From assembly GCF_009908265.2 (NCBI RefSeq), contig NZ_JAAATX020000015.1, positions 41,224 through 105,223 on the forward strand: DNA of 64,000 nt. Reading direction: 5' to 3'. This document shows positions 8,063 to 16,952 of the stretch, piece by piece. The position numbers and the translations under genes were made by a program. Positions within the stretch are counted from its first letter, which is position 1. Every line of letters begins with the position of its first letter. Below the pieces are notes generated by a model. That model had not been told where the DNA came from. It did not search any database and worked only from the letters and a program-made list of their open reading frames with translations. The stretch comes from Paragemmobacter amnigenus (lineage in GTDB: Bacteria > Pseudomonadota > Alphaproteobacteria > Rhodobacterales > Rhodobacteraceae).

Positions 8063-10069
8063 ATGACGATCCGCACCGACTTTCCCCACGCCATCACCGA
8101 AGACCCCGACATGGGCATCCCCATGCCCGACGGCTGCCGCCTGTCGGCCCGCGTCTGGATGCCGGTGGACGCGCCCGCGAACCCCGTTCCCGCCGTGCTG
8201 GAATACATCCCCTACCGCAAGCGCGACGGAACCCTGCAGCGGGACGAGATGATGCATCCCTATGTCGCAGCCCACGGCTATGCCTGCGTGCGCGTCGACA
8301 TGCGCGGCAACGGCGACAGCGAAGGGCTTATGTCGGACGAATACACGCAGCAGGAAATGGACGATGCCGTGGCCGTCATCGACTGGCTCTCGCGCCAGCC
8401 GTGGTGTTCGGGCACGGTGGGGATGATGGGCAAGTCATGGGGCGGCTTCAACTGCCTGCAGGCCGCCTTCAACCAGCCCCCCGCGCTCAAGGCCGTGATC
8501 TCGGTCTGCGCCACCACCGACCGCTTCGCCGATGACATCCATTACAAGGGCGGCTGCCTTCTGGGCGAAAACTTCGGCTGGGGCGCGGTGATGCTGTCCT
8601 ACTCCTCGCGCCCTGCCGACCCGGCGCTGCGCCCCGACTGGCGCGCGGACTGGTTGAACCGGCTGGAGAACGAACCCTGGCTCGCCCCGCGCTGGGCGGC
8701 GCTGCAGGAACGGTCCGCCTACTGGAAACACGGCTCCGTCTGCGAGGATTACAGCCGGATGCAGACCCCCGTCCTGATCTGGGGCGGCTGGGCCGACAAC
8801 TACATGAACACCGTGTCGCATCTGGTGGAAAACGTCCCCGCCCCCTGCAAGGGGATCGTGGGGCCGTGGGTGCACCAATACCCCCACACCGCCGCGCCCG
8901 GGCCGCAGGTGGGCTTCCTGCAACTGGCGATCCGCTGGTGGGACCGCTGGCTGAAGGGCATCGCGAACGGGGCCGAGGACGACCCCGCCTATCGCGTCTG
9001 GATGATGCATTCCGCCCCGCCCGATGCCAGCGCGCCCTATCGCGCGGGGCATTGGGTGGCCGAACAGGACTGGCCCACGCCGCGCGCCAAACCCCTGACG
9101 CTGCACCTGCATGGCGCGTCGCATGGGTATTTGGGCCGAGATGAAGCGGCAGGTTTTGCGCAAGACATCGCCACGCCCCAGCATCTGGGTCTCAAGGCAG
9201 GCGAATTCTTCCCCATGGGCCTGAACGCCGAAATGCCGGGCGACCAGCGCGACGATGACGCACTGTCGGTCACCTTCGACACCGACGTGATGCCCGACGG
9301 CATGGACCTGCTGGGGGCGGCGAAACTCACCCTCACCCTCGCCTCCGACCAACCGCTCGCTTTCATCGTTGCGCGGCTGAACGACGTGGCCCCCGACGGA
9401 TCGTCCACCCGCATCGCGCATGGAATGCTGAACCTCTGCCACCGCGACAGCATGGAACACCCCCGCCCCCTGACGCCGGGCGAAGCCGTCACCGTCACCT
9501 TCGCGCTGGACCATTGCGCCTACCGCCTGGCCCCGGGCCACCGCCTGCGTATCGCGCTCTCGAACAGCTACTGGCCCTTCGTCTGGCCCTCGCCCGCGCC
9601 CGCAACCCTGACCCTGACCGCGGGAAGCCTGACCCTTCCCGTCCATCAGGGCAGCACCAACGAATGGACCCCGCCGCCGGCCGAACATGCCAGCCCGTGG
9701 AAGCACCGCGTGATCCGGCAGGGCAAGACCCGCCGTTTCATCGAAACCGACCAGATCACCGGCACCGTGGCCCTTGTCGTGCAGGACGACCTTGGCGATG
9801 CCGAAAACCTGACCCACGGCCTGTGTACGGGCGAGACGATGTCGGAACGCTGGGAAATCCACCCCGACGACCCGCTCTCGGCCCGCGCCACCCACACATG
9901 GGAACAGCGCCTGTCGCGCGGCGACTGGTCCGTCCGCACCCATGCCTGGGCCGAAATGACCGCCACCGCCACCCATCTGCGCCTGACCGCCCGCCTGCGC
10001 GCATGGGAAGGCGACAACCTGATCTTCCAGCGCGACTGGGATGATGAAGTGCCGCGTAAAGCCGTGTGA
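8063..10069 (+). CDS. CocE/NonD-family serine hydrolase (X-Pro dipeptidyl-peptidase S15 fold)
   Basis: This 668-residue protein combines an alpha/beta-hydrolase domain with a C-terminal jelly-roll domain, as in CocE cocaine esterase and S15 peptidases. The nucleophile elbow is GKSWGG (Ser125), the acid lies in WGGWADNY and the base in PWVHQYPH. A strong SD CAGGAGG precedes ATG 8063. The family cleaves esters or amides of acyl groups. Flanked by choline-sulfatase, a GMC dehydrogenase and a peptide-type importer, it could open a choline or carnitine ester or a glutaryl amide, but no substrate can be read from the sequence. No signal peptide is evident, so it is likely cytoplasmic. Confidence 0.85.
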   Translation: MTIRTDFPHAITEDPDMGIPMPDGCRLSARVWMPVDAPANPVPAVLEYIPYRKRDGTLQRDEMMHPYVAAHGYACVRVDMRGNGDSEGLMSDEYTQQEMDDAVAVIDWLSRQPWCSGTVGMMGKSWGGFNCLQAAFNQPPALKAVISVCATTDRFADDIHYKGGCLLGENFGWGAVMLSYSSRPADPALRPDWRADWLNRLENEPWLAPRWAALQERSAYWKHGSVCEDYSRMQTPVLIWGGWADNYMNTVSHLVENVPAPCKGIVGPWVHQYPHTAAPGPQVGFLQLAIRWWDRWLKGIANGAEDDPAYRVWMMHSAPPDASAPYRAGHWVAEQDWPTPRAKPLTLHLHGASHGYLGRDEAAGFAQDIATPQHLGLKAGEFFPMGLNAEMPGDQRDDDALSVTFDTDVMPDGMDLLGAAKLTLTLASDQPLAFIVARLNDVAPDGSSTRIAHGMLNLCHRDSMEHPRPLTPGEAVTVTFALDHCAYRLAPGHRLRIALSNSYWPFVWPSPAPATLTLTAGSLTLPVHQGSTNEWTPPPAEHASPWKHRVIRQGKTRRFIETDQITGTVALVVQDDLGDAENLTHGLCTGETMSERWEIHPDDPLSARATHTWEQRLSRGDWSVRTHAWAEMTATATHLRLTARLRAWEGDNLIFQRDWDDEVPRKAV

Positions 10070-10193
10070 AGAAACGTGACCGCTCCACGGGAAAAAACCT
10101 TTGCCGTGGAAAGGATTCGCGGGTTACTGATTGGGTAATCAACAAAAACGGCGCTCAGTAGAAACGGGGCCGGAAAACAGGGAGACCAAGGGA
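10070..10193. promoter_or_regulatory. Leader of the peptide-type ABC operon with a near-palindrome
   Basis: The 124-nt gap holds GGTTAC-N7-GTAATC around 10120-10140, a near-perfect inverted repeat that could bind a regulator. The SD AGGGAGACCAAGGGA lies just before ATG 10194. No clear -35/-10 pair stands out. Confidence 0.25.
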
Positions 10194-11783
10194 ATGAACG
10201 CAGAACTCGACTACATGCTCAAGCGCGCCGCGCGCGGCCTGATGAGCCGCCGCGAATTCGTCGGCCGCGCCTCGGCGCTGGGCATCACCGCCGCGACGGC
10301 GAACATGCTCCTCTCCTCGGCCGCCCGCGCGCAAGAGGCGGTCAAGGGCGGCACGCTCCGCGCCGGCATGGCAGGCGGGGAATCCACCAACTCGCTCGAC
10401 CCCGCACTGGCGGCCTCCGAAGTGCCCTTCATGGTCAACATGACCTGGGGCGAGATGCTGGTCGACGTGAACGCCAAGGGCGAGATCGACTACCGCATCG
10501 CCGAAGAGATCAGCGCCAATGCCGACGCGACCGAGTGGAAGTTCAAGATCCGCGCCGGCGTCGAATTCCACGACGGCAAGACCGTGACGGCAGAAGACGT
10601 GGTCGCCACACTGAAGCGCCACACCGACGAGAAGTCGCAGTCCGGCGCGCTGGGCATCGTGCAGGGCATCTCGGAAATGACCGCCGAAGGCGACATGGTC
10701 ACGCTCAAGCTTGCCTCGGGCAATGCCGACCTTCCCTTCCTGATGGCCGACTACCACCTTGTGATCCAGCCGGGCGGCGGTGTGGACAATCCGGCCGCAG
10801 GCATCGGCGCGGGCCCCTACAAGGTCGTCGCCAACGAACCGGGCGTGCGCCATGTGTTCGAACGCAACCCCAACTACTTCGACAGCACGATGGGCCATGC
10901 CGACAGCGTGGAAATCCTCGTCATCAACGACAACACCGCCCGCACCGCCGCCCTGCAAGCGGGGCAGGTCCACATGATCAACCGCGTGGACCCCAAGATC
11001 ATCGAACTGCTCAAGGGCGCGCCCGGCATCTCGATCGAACACGTCGCGGGCCGCGGCCACTACGTCTTCATCATGCATTGCGACAAGGCCCCCTTCGACA
11101 ACAAGGACCTGCGCAACGCCCTGAAACTGGCGATCAACCGTCAGGAAATGGTGGACAAGATCCTTGGCGGCTACGGCTCGCGCGGGAACGACTTCCCGAT
11201 CAACGCGGCCTATCCGCTGTTCGACGACTCCATCCCGCAGCGCGAATACGACGCGGCGGCGGCGGCCGAACTCTACAAGGCCTCCGGCCATGACGGCAGC
11301 CCGATCATCCTGCGCACCGCTCCGGGCGCCTTCCCGGGCGCGGTCGAGGCGGCGCAGCTCTTCCAGCAATCCGCCGCCGCGGCGGGTATCCCGCTGGAGG
11401 TGAAGGTCGAACCCGATGACGGCTACTGGTCCAACGTCTGGAACGTAGAACCCTTCTGCGCCTCTTACTGGGGCGGCCGTCCGGTGCAGGACCAGATGTA
11501 TTCCACGGCCTACCTGTCCACCGCAGACTGGAACGACACCAAGTTCAAGAACGCCCGCTTCGACGAACTCCTCGTCGCCGCGCGCGCCGAACTGGACGCG
11601 GAAAAGCGCAAGGGCATGTATTCCGAAATGGCCAACATCCTGCGCGACGAAGGCGGCCTGATCTGCCCGATGTTCAACGACTTCGTCGAAGCCAAGCGCG
11701 AAGAGGTCGGCGGCTGGCAGCCCGATCCGAACGGCGAACTGATGAACGGCCGCGCACTTGCCAAGTGCTGGCTGAACGCCTGA
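10194..11783 (+). CDS. ABC transporter substrate-binding protein, family 5 (opp/dpp type), Tat-exported
   Basis: This 529-residue family 5 extracytoplasmic solute-binding protein starts with a twin-arginine-type signal: SRREFV at 18-23, a hydrophobic stretch, and ARA before the likely cleavage site near residue 46. Typical family segments follow, such as LRAGMAGGESTNSLDPAL, KFKIRAGVEFHDGKTVTAEDVVATLKRH and GAGPYKV. It would capture a ligand in the periplasm and pass it to the two permeases and the double ATPase encoded next. Family 5 proteins bind peptides but also opines, glycosides and amines. The linked choline-related genes make a quaternary-ammonium ligand plausible. Confidence 0.88.
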   Translation: MNAELDYMLKRAARGLMSRREFVGRASALGITAATANMLLSSAARAQEAVKGGTLRAGMAGGESTNSLDPALAASEVPFMVNMTWGEMLVDVNAKGEIDYRIAEEISANADATEWKFKIRAGVEFHDGKTVTAEDVVATLKRHTDEKSQSGALGIVQGISEMTAEGDMVTLKLASGNADLPFLMADYHLVIQPGGGVDNPAAGIGAGPYKVVANEPGVRHVFERNPNYFDSTMGHADSVEILVINDNTARTAALQAGQVHMINRVDPKIIELLKGAPGISIEHVAGRGHYVFIMHCDKAPFDNKDLRNALKLAINRQEMVDKILGGYGSRGNDFPINAAYPLFDDSIPQREYDAAAAAELYKASGHDGSPIILRTAPGAFPGAVEAAQLFQQSAAAAGIPLEVKVEPDDGYWSNVWNVEPFCASYWGGRPVQDQMYSTAYLSTADWNDTKFKNARFDELLVAARAELDAEKRKGMYSEMANILRDEGGLICPMFNDFVEAKREEVGGWQPDPNGELMNGRALAKCWLNA

Positions 11784-11796
11784 TCGGGCGCGCACG

Positions 11797-12753
11797 GTGC
11801 ATCCGATCCTCAAACTCGTGGTCCAGCGCATCGCGCTGGGCCTCCTCCTCCTGCTCGCCGTCTCGCTCCTGATCTTTCTGGGGACCGAGGCGCTCCCGGG
11901 TGACGTGGCACAGGCCATCCTTGGCCAGTCCGCCACGCCCGAGGCGCTGGCCAACCTGCGGGAATCGCTGGGGCTGAACCAGCCCTCCTATGTCCGCTAC
12001 TTCCAGTGGCTGGGCGGCATCCTGACGGGTGACTTCGGCGTCGCCCTGACCAACGGGCAGGACATCGGACAGGCCATCGGCCAGCGTCTGGGCAATACGC
12101 TCTTCCTCGCCACCTGCGCCGCCGTGATCTCGGTCCCGCTGGCGATCCTGCTGGGCCTTGTCGCCGCGCGCTACAACGGGCGCTGGCCGGACAAGGTGAT
12201 TTCCGGCGTGACGCTCTCCACCATCTCGCTGCCCGAATTCGTGGCGGCCTATTTCGTCATCTTCCTGCTGACGCAGGTCATCCCGATCTTCCAGCCCGTC
12301 GCCATGGTCTTTCCCGGCATGTCCTTCTGGGACCGCCTTCAGGCTGTCGCCCTGCCAGTGATCGTCCTCGTTCTCGTGGTCCTTGCCCACATGATGCGCA
12401 TGACCCGCGCCGCGATCCTGAACGTCATGCAGTCGGCCTATATCGAAACCGCCGAACTCAAGGGCCTGTCGCCCATGCGGGTGATCTGGCAGCACGCCTT
12501 CCCCAACGCCATCGCCCCCATCGTGTCGGTCGTGGTCCTGAACCTCGCCTATCTCGTCGTGGGCGTCGTGGTGGTCGAGGTGGTGTTCGGCTACAACGCC
12601 CTTGGCCAATACCTCGTCGACCACGTCGCCAAGCGCGACCTTCCCGTGGTGCAGGCGGTCGGGCTGATCTTCGCCGCCGTCTATATCGGCCTGAACATCC
12701 TTGCCGACGTCATCGCGATCGTCGCCAACCCGCGGCTGAGGCACCCGAAATGA
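11797..12753 (+). CDS. ABC transporter permease (DppB/OppB type)
   Basis: This 318-residue inner-membrane permease has an N-terminal membrane helix (RIALGLLLLLAVSLLIFLG), several further helices, and the EAA coupling loop in YIETAELKGLSPMRVIWQHAFPNA. It starts at GTG 11797, 13 nt after the binding-protein stop, and overlaps the second permease by 4 nt (ATGA). With the next two genes it forms the translocator of the family 5 importer. Confidence 0.88.
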   Translation: MHPILKLVVQRIALGLLLLLAVSLLIFLGTEALPGDVAQAILGQSATPEALANLRESLGLNQPSYVRYFQWLGGILTGDFGVALTNGQDIGQAIGQRLGNTLFLATCAAVISVPLAILLGLVAARYNGRWPDKVISGVTLSTISLPEFVAAYFVIFLLTQVIPIFQPVAMVFPGMSFWDRLQAVALPVIVLVLVVLAHMMRMTRAAILNVMQSAYIETAELKGLSPMRVIWQHAFPNAIAPIVSVVVLNLAYLVVGVVVVEVVFGYNALGQYLVDHVAKRDLPVVQAVGLIFAAVYIGLNILADVIAIVANPRLRHPK

Positions 12754-13565
12754 AGATGCCCCTTTCCGCCCTCATCGGTCTGGTCCTGACCGGCATCTTC
12801 CTGTTCTGCGCCGTCTTCGCGCAGCTCATCGCGCCCTATCCGCTCGACGCCGTCACAGGCGGCGTCTGGGAAGGCCCGTCCGAGGCGCACTGGCTCGGCA
12901 CCGACACGATCGGCCGCGACATCCTCTCGCGCCTGATCCATGGCGGCCAGATCACCATCTTCGTGGCGCTGGCATCCTCGCTCATCTCCTTCGGGCTCGG
13001 CTCCTTCCTTGGCTTCCTCGCCGCCGTGCGCGGCGGCTGGATCGATCAGGGTCTTTCCCGCCTTGTCGACCTGATGATGGCGATCCCCTCGCTCATCATC
13101 GCGCTGGTCGTGCTCTCGGTCCTGCCGATCAACCTGACCGTGCTGATCCTCGTCATGGGCCTGCTCGACTCCACCCGCGTGTTCCGCCTCTCCCGTGCCG
13201 TCGCCATGGACATCGCCGTGATGGACTATGTCGAAGCCGCAAAACTGCGCGGCGAAGGCCAGTCTTGGATCATATTCCGCGAGATCCTGCCCAACGCCCT
13301 CTCGCCGCTGGTGGCGGAATTCGGCCTGCGCTTCATCTTCGCGGTCCTCTTCATCTCGACGCTGTCCTTCCTCGGCCTCGGCATCCAGCCGCCGCTCGCG
13401 GACTGGGGCGGGATGGTGAAGGAGAACAAGGACGGCCTCATCTACGGCAAATCCGCCGCGCTAATGCCGGCACTTGCCATCGCGCTCTTGGCCATTTCGG
13501 TGAACCTCGTGGCCGACTGGATCCTGTCGCGCACCACCAGCCTGAAAGGGGGTCGCGGTGCCTGA
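12750..13565 (+). CDS. ABC transporter permease (DppC/OppC type)
   Basis: This 271-residue permease has the DppC layout: an N-terminal helix, a periplasmic segment with HWLGTDTIGRDILSRLIHGGQIT, then helices with the coupling loop YVEAAKLRGEGQSWIIFREILPNA. The family-typical FLGLGIQPPLADWGGMV follows. It pairs with the preceding permease. Its stop lies inside the ATPase start, giving an 8-nt overlap. Confidence 0.88.
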   Translation: MKMPLSALIGLVLTGIFLFCAVFAQLIAPYPLDAVTGGVWEGPSEAHWLGTDTIGRDILSRLIHGGQITIFVALASSLISFGLGSFLGFLAAVRGGWIDQGLSRLVDLMMAIPSLIIALVVLSVLPINLTVLILVMGLLDSTRVFRLSRAVAMDIAVMDYVEAAKLRGEGQSWIIFREILPNALSPLVAEFGLRFIFAVLFISTLSFLGLGIQPPLADWGGMVKENKDGLIYGKSAALMPALAIALLAISVNLVADWILSRTTSLKGGRGA

Positions 13566-15189
13566 TCTTCTCGACATCCGAAACCTCCGCATCGAGGCCA
13601 CCTCCTACCCGCCGGGCGAGGCACCCCGCGACGTGGTGCTGGTGGATGACGTGTCCGTCTCCGTCGCCAAGGGCAAGGTGCTGGGCCTGATCGGCGAATC
13701 CGGCGCGGGGAAATCCACCATCGGCCTTTCCGCCATGGCCTATGGCCGCGGCGGCGTACGCCTGACGGGGGGCGAAATCCTCCTGAACGGCCGCAACATC
13801 CGGCTGGCCGACCCCGCCGCCCTGCGCGCGCTCAGGGGGCGCGAAGTCACCTACGTCGCCCAATCCGCCGCCGCCGCCTTCAACCCCGCGAAACGGCTGA
13901 TGGAACAGGTGATCGAAACCTCGCTCACCCACGGCCTGATGTCCCGCGCCGATGCCGAAAAACGCGCGGTCATGCTCTTCGGCAAGCTGGGCCTGCCCAA
14001 CCCCGAAACATTCGGCACGCGCTACCCGCATCAGGTCTCGGGCGGCCAGTTGCAACGCGCCATGACGGCCATGGCGCTCTGCCCCAAACCCGACCTCGTC
14101 ATCTTCGACGAACCCACCACCGCGCTGGACGTGACGACGCAAATCGACGTGCTGGCCGCGATCAAGGAAGCCATCCACGACACAGGCGTCGCCGCGCTCT
14201 ACATCACCCACGACCTTGCCGTCGTGGCACAGGTGGCCGACGACATCCTCGTCCTGCGCCACGGGAAAAAGGTGGAATACGGCCCCACCGCCCAGATCAT
14301 CACCGACCCGCATCAGGACTATACCCGCGCGCTCGTCTCGGTCCGCTCCATCGACCACGTGGAAAAGCCCGAAGCCCCGCCCGTCCTGTCCATCCAGAAC
14401 GTCACCGCCCGCTATCGCGGCACGAATTTCGACGTGCTGAAGAACGTCACCGTGGACCTCCCCGCAGGCCAGACGCTGGCCGTGGTGGGCGAAAGCGGAT
14501 CGGGCAAATCCACCCTCGCCCGCGCCATCACGGGCCTTCTGCCGCCCAGCCAAGGCCGCATCACCTTTGCCGGACGCGAACTGTCGCGCGACCTGCAAAG
14601 CCGCTCGCGCGACGACCTGCGCGAACTCCAGATGATCTACCAGATGGCCGACACCGCCATGAACCCGCGCCAGACGGTCGGCACCATCATCGGCCGCCCG
14701 CTGGAATTCTATTTCGGCATGACGGGTGACGAAAAACGGATCCGCGTTCAGGAATTGCTGGACGAGATCGAGATGGGCAAAGGCTATATCGACCGCTACC
14801 CCGCCGAACTGTCGGGGGGCCAGAAACAGCGTGTCTGCATCGCCCGCGCCCTTGCCGCCAAACCGAAGCTCATCATCTGCGACGAGGTGACCTCCGCCCT
14901 CGACCCGCTGGTGGCCGACGGGATCCTGAAACTCCTCCTGAACCTTCAGGCGCAAGAGCATGTCGCCTATCTCTTCATCACCCACGACCTTGCCACGGTA
15001 AAGGCCATCGCAGACCGCATCGCCGTGATGTATCGCGGTCAGGTCGTCCGCTACGGGTCCAAGACCGATGTGCTGACCCCTCCCTTCGACGATTACACCG
15101 ACCTCCTGCTGTCCTCGGTCCCCGAAATGCAACTGGGCTGGCTGGAACAGGTGCTGGCCCATCGCAAGATGGAAAGCGCGGGGAACTGA
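13558..15189 (+). CDS. Fused dipeptide-type ABC ATPase (DppD-DppF in one chain)
   Basis: This 543-residue protein contains two complete ABC nucleotide-binding domains. The first has Walker A GESGAGKST (about 48-56), signature SGGQLQR and DEPTTALD. The second has Walker A GESGSGKST (about 311-319), signature SGGQKQR and DEVTSALD. Such tandem ATPases power family 5 importers. The start is GTG 13558, overlapping the permease by 8 nt. The second Walker B carries Val in place of the usual Pro (DEVTSALD), a common tolerated variant in this family. The stop overlaps the phosphodiesterase start (TGATG). Confidence 0.88.
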   Translation: MPDLLDIRNLRIEATSYPPGEAPRDVVLVDDVSVSVAKGKVLGLIGESGAGKSTIGLSAMAYGRGGVRLTGGEILLNGRNIRLADPAALRALRGREVTYVAQSAAAAFNPAKRLMEQVIETSLTHGLMSRADAEKRAVMLFGKLGLPNPETFGTRYPHQVSGGQLQRAMTAMALCPKPDLVIFDEPTTALDVTTQIDVLAAIKEAIHDTGVAALYITHDLAVVAQVADDILVLRHGKKVEYGPTAQIITDPHQDYTRALVSVRSIDHVEKPEAPPVLSIQNVTARYRGTNFDVLKNVTVDLPAGQTLAVVGESGSGKSTLARAITGLLPPSQGRITFAGRELSRDLQSRSRDDLRELQMIYQMADTAMNPRQTVGTIIGRPLEFYFGMTGDEKRIRVQELLDEIEMGKGYIDRYPAELSGGQKQRVCIARALAAKPKLIICDEVTSALDPLVADGILKLLLNLQAQEHVAYLFITHDLATVKAIADRIAVMYRGQVVRYGSKTDVLTPPFDDYTDLLLSSVPEMQLGWLEQVLAHRKMESAGN

Positions 15190-16022
15190 TGCGCAAACTC
15201 CTGCTGATCATCATCGACGGGGTGCCCTACCGCAACTGGCGCCGCCTCTTCGGCAATCTCGAAGGCTGGGTGCAGCAGGGCGAGGCGCGGGTGTGGCGGA
15301 TGCGCTCGGTCCTGCCCTCCACCTCGGCCTCCTGCTACGCCTCGATCCACACGGGCGTGCCGCCACAGGTCCACGGCATCTGGGGGAATTCCAACGTCCG
15401 CAAACTGGACCTGCCCGACATCTTCTCCGAACTGGCCCGCGCAGGCCGCCGCACCGGCGCCGTCACCCACAGCTTCTGGTCCGAATTCTTCCAGCGCGCG
15501 CCCTTCGACACCGTCCGCGACATCGAATATGACGAAGAAACCGGCCCCATCCACCACGGCCGCTTCCACACCATGGCCGGATACGGCCATGACAACCAGA
15601 TGACGCCCTCCGACCACGACCTCTTCGCCACCCTGACAAGGCTCTGCGAAGTCAAAGGCATCGACTACGGCATCTACCATTCCTGTACGCTCGACAGCAT
15701 GGGCCACCGCTATTTCCACGACTGCGCCCAGATGGACCATGCCTGCTACCTGCTGGACGAACAGATGGCCCCCTTCATCCACCGCTGGCGCAACGCGGGA
15801 TACGAAGTCATCGTCACCGCCGACCACGGGCAGGACGACCGCGGCCACCACGGCGGCGCGGGCGACCTGCAACAGGACTTCGCCTTCTACTACTTCGGCG
15901 ACAGCGCCATGCCCGCGCGTGACACGGTCCTCGACCAGCTCGCCCTCGCGCCTTCGATCCTCACCCGCATGGGCGTTCCCGTCCCCGCCACGATGAAGGC
16001 CGCGCCCTTCTTCACGCCCTGA
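15189..16022 (+). CDS. Alkaline-phosphatase-superfamily phosphodiesterase/pyrophosphatase
   Basis: This 277-residue protein starts in a 1-nt TGATG overlap with the ATPase and so belongs to the importer operon. The metal-binding Asp lies in IIIDGVPY (Asp10), the nucleophile region is LPSTSASCYASIHTG (44-55), and the C-terminal metal site is TADHGQDDRGHHGG. The fold is that of nucleotide pyrophosphatase/phosphodiesterases and sulfatases. No signal peptide is seen, so the substrate would be processed after import. A phosphodiester of choline such as glycerophosphocholine is an attractive guess from context, but other phospho- or sulfo-esters are equally possible. The stop nearly abuts the convergent EamA gene. 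Confidence 0.75.
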   Translation: MRKLLLIIIDGVPYRNWRRLFGNLEGWVQQGEARVWRMRSVLPSTSASCYASIHTGVPPQVHGIWGNSNVRKLDLPDIFSELARAGRRTGAVTHSFWSEFFQRAPFDTVRDIEYDEETGPIHHGRFHTMAGYGHDNQMTPSDHDLFATLTRLCEVKGIDYGIYHSCTLDSMGHRYFHDCAQMDHACYLLDEQMAPFIHRWRNAGYEVIVTADHGQDDRGHHGGAGDLQQDFAFYYFGDSAMPARDTVLDQLALAPSILTRMGVPVPATMKAAPFFTP

Positions 16023-16023
16023 C

Positions 16024-16866
16024 CTAGCCCGCGAAGTGCATCATCCCGGCCCCGCCCGCGATGATGACCACACCCAGCGCATGCGCCGCCCGCGCAGGCT
16101 CGCGCAGCCAGACAAAGCCCAGCGCGGCGGCAAAGACGATGCTCGTCTCGGCCAGCGCCGCCACCACCGCCACTTCTTCCCGCTGCATCGCAAACAGCAC
16201 CAGCCCGTAAACCACCACCGACATCGCCGCGAACCCCGCCGCCCGCGGCACCGCCGCCACGCCCAGCGCCACGATCCGCGCCCGTTCCGACCGCAGCGCA
16301 AAGGCCGCCAGCATCACCCCGTTCAGCGCATAGAGCACCGCGCAATAGGCCAGCGCCGACCCCGCCTCGCGCACGCCCACCGCATCCGTCACCGTATAGC
16401 CGCAGATCACCCCCGCCAGCAGGACCGTCGGCCCCAACCCGCGCAGCCCTGCCCATCCCGACATCCCGTTCACCGCCACCAGCACCAGCCCCGCCACGAT
16501 GGCCCCCACCATCGCCATCTCGGCAAGGCTCAGTCGTTCGGCCAGAAACACCGCCGCAAAGCCCGTGGTCAGCAGGACCCCCGCCCCCCGCGCCAGCGGA
16601 AAGACCAGCCCCAGCGCGCCCCCCTCATAGGCCCGCCCCAGCACCACCCAATAGGCAAAGCCCCAGCAGGCCGACAGCACCAGCCACGGCAGGCTTGCCA
16701 TATCAGGCAACCCCGTGAAGGGCAGCGCCAGCACCCCCAGCACGCCGCCGACGATCCCCGTCAGCACCGACATGCCGCGACAGTCCCCCTCGGCCTTCAG
16801 GAACAGATGCATCACCGCATCCAGCGCGGCAGCCGCCAGAACGATCAGCAGGATGGATTGCGACAT
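16024..16866 (-). CDS. EamA/DMT-family transporter
   Basis: This 280-residue protein is almost entirely membrane helices, about ten, in two repeats as expected for drug/metabolite transporters. A pattern of short charged turns (RAYEGG, LAERLSLAE, LREPARAAH) fits the EamA fold, including the WLREP-type turn before the last helices. ATG 16866 precedes the first helix (MSQSILLIVLAAAALDAV). It lies downstream of the aldolase gene on the same strand with an 86-nt gap. Substrate is unknown; export of a small metabolite is likely. Confidence 0.8.
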   Translation of the reverse strand: MSQSILLIVLAAAALDAVMHLFLKAEGDCRGMSVLTGIVGGVLGVLALPFTGLPDMASLPWLVLSACWGFAYWVVLGRAYEGGALGLVFPLARGAGVLLTTGFAAVFLAERLSLAEMAMVGAIVAGLVLVAVNGMSGWAGLRGLGPTVLLAGVICGYTVTDAVGVREAGSALAYCAVLYALNGVMLAAFALRSERARIVALGVAAVPRAAGFAAMSVVVYGLVLFAMQREEVAVVAALAETSIVFAAALGFVWLREPARAAHALGVVIIAGGAGMMHFAG

Positions 16867-16952
16867 CGGAAAAACCCCCAAGGACCCGGAACACTGCCCG
16901 TGTCTAGCGGTTGACGCCACGTCGGGCTGTTCCGCGGGGAACTCGGGCCACG

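Noticed and set aside
6300..8066. 588-residue plus-strand frame opposite the choline-sulfatase
   Set aside because: Arg/His/Pro/Gly-rich shadow of a clearly identified sulfatase; no family features.
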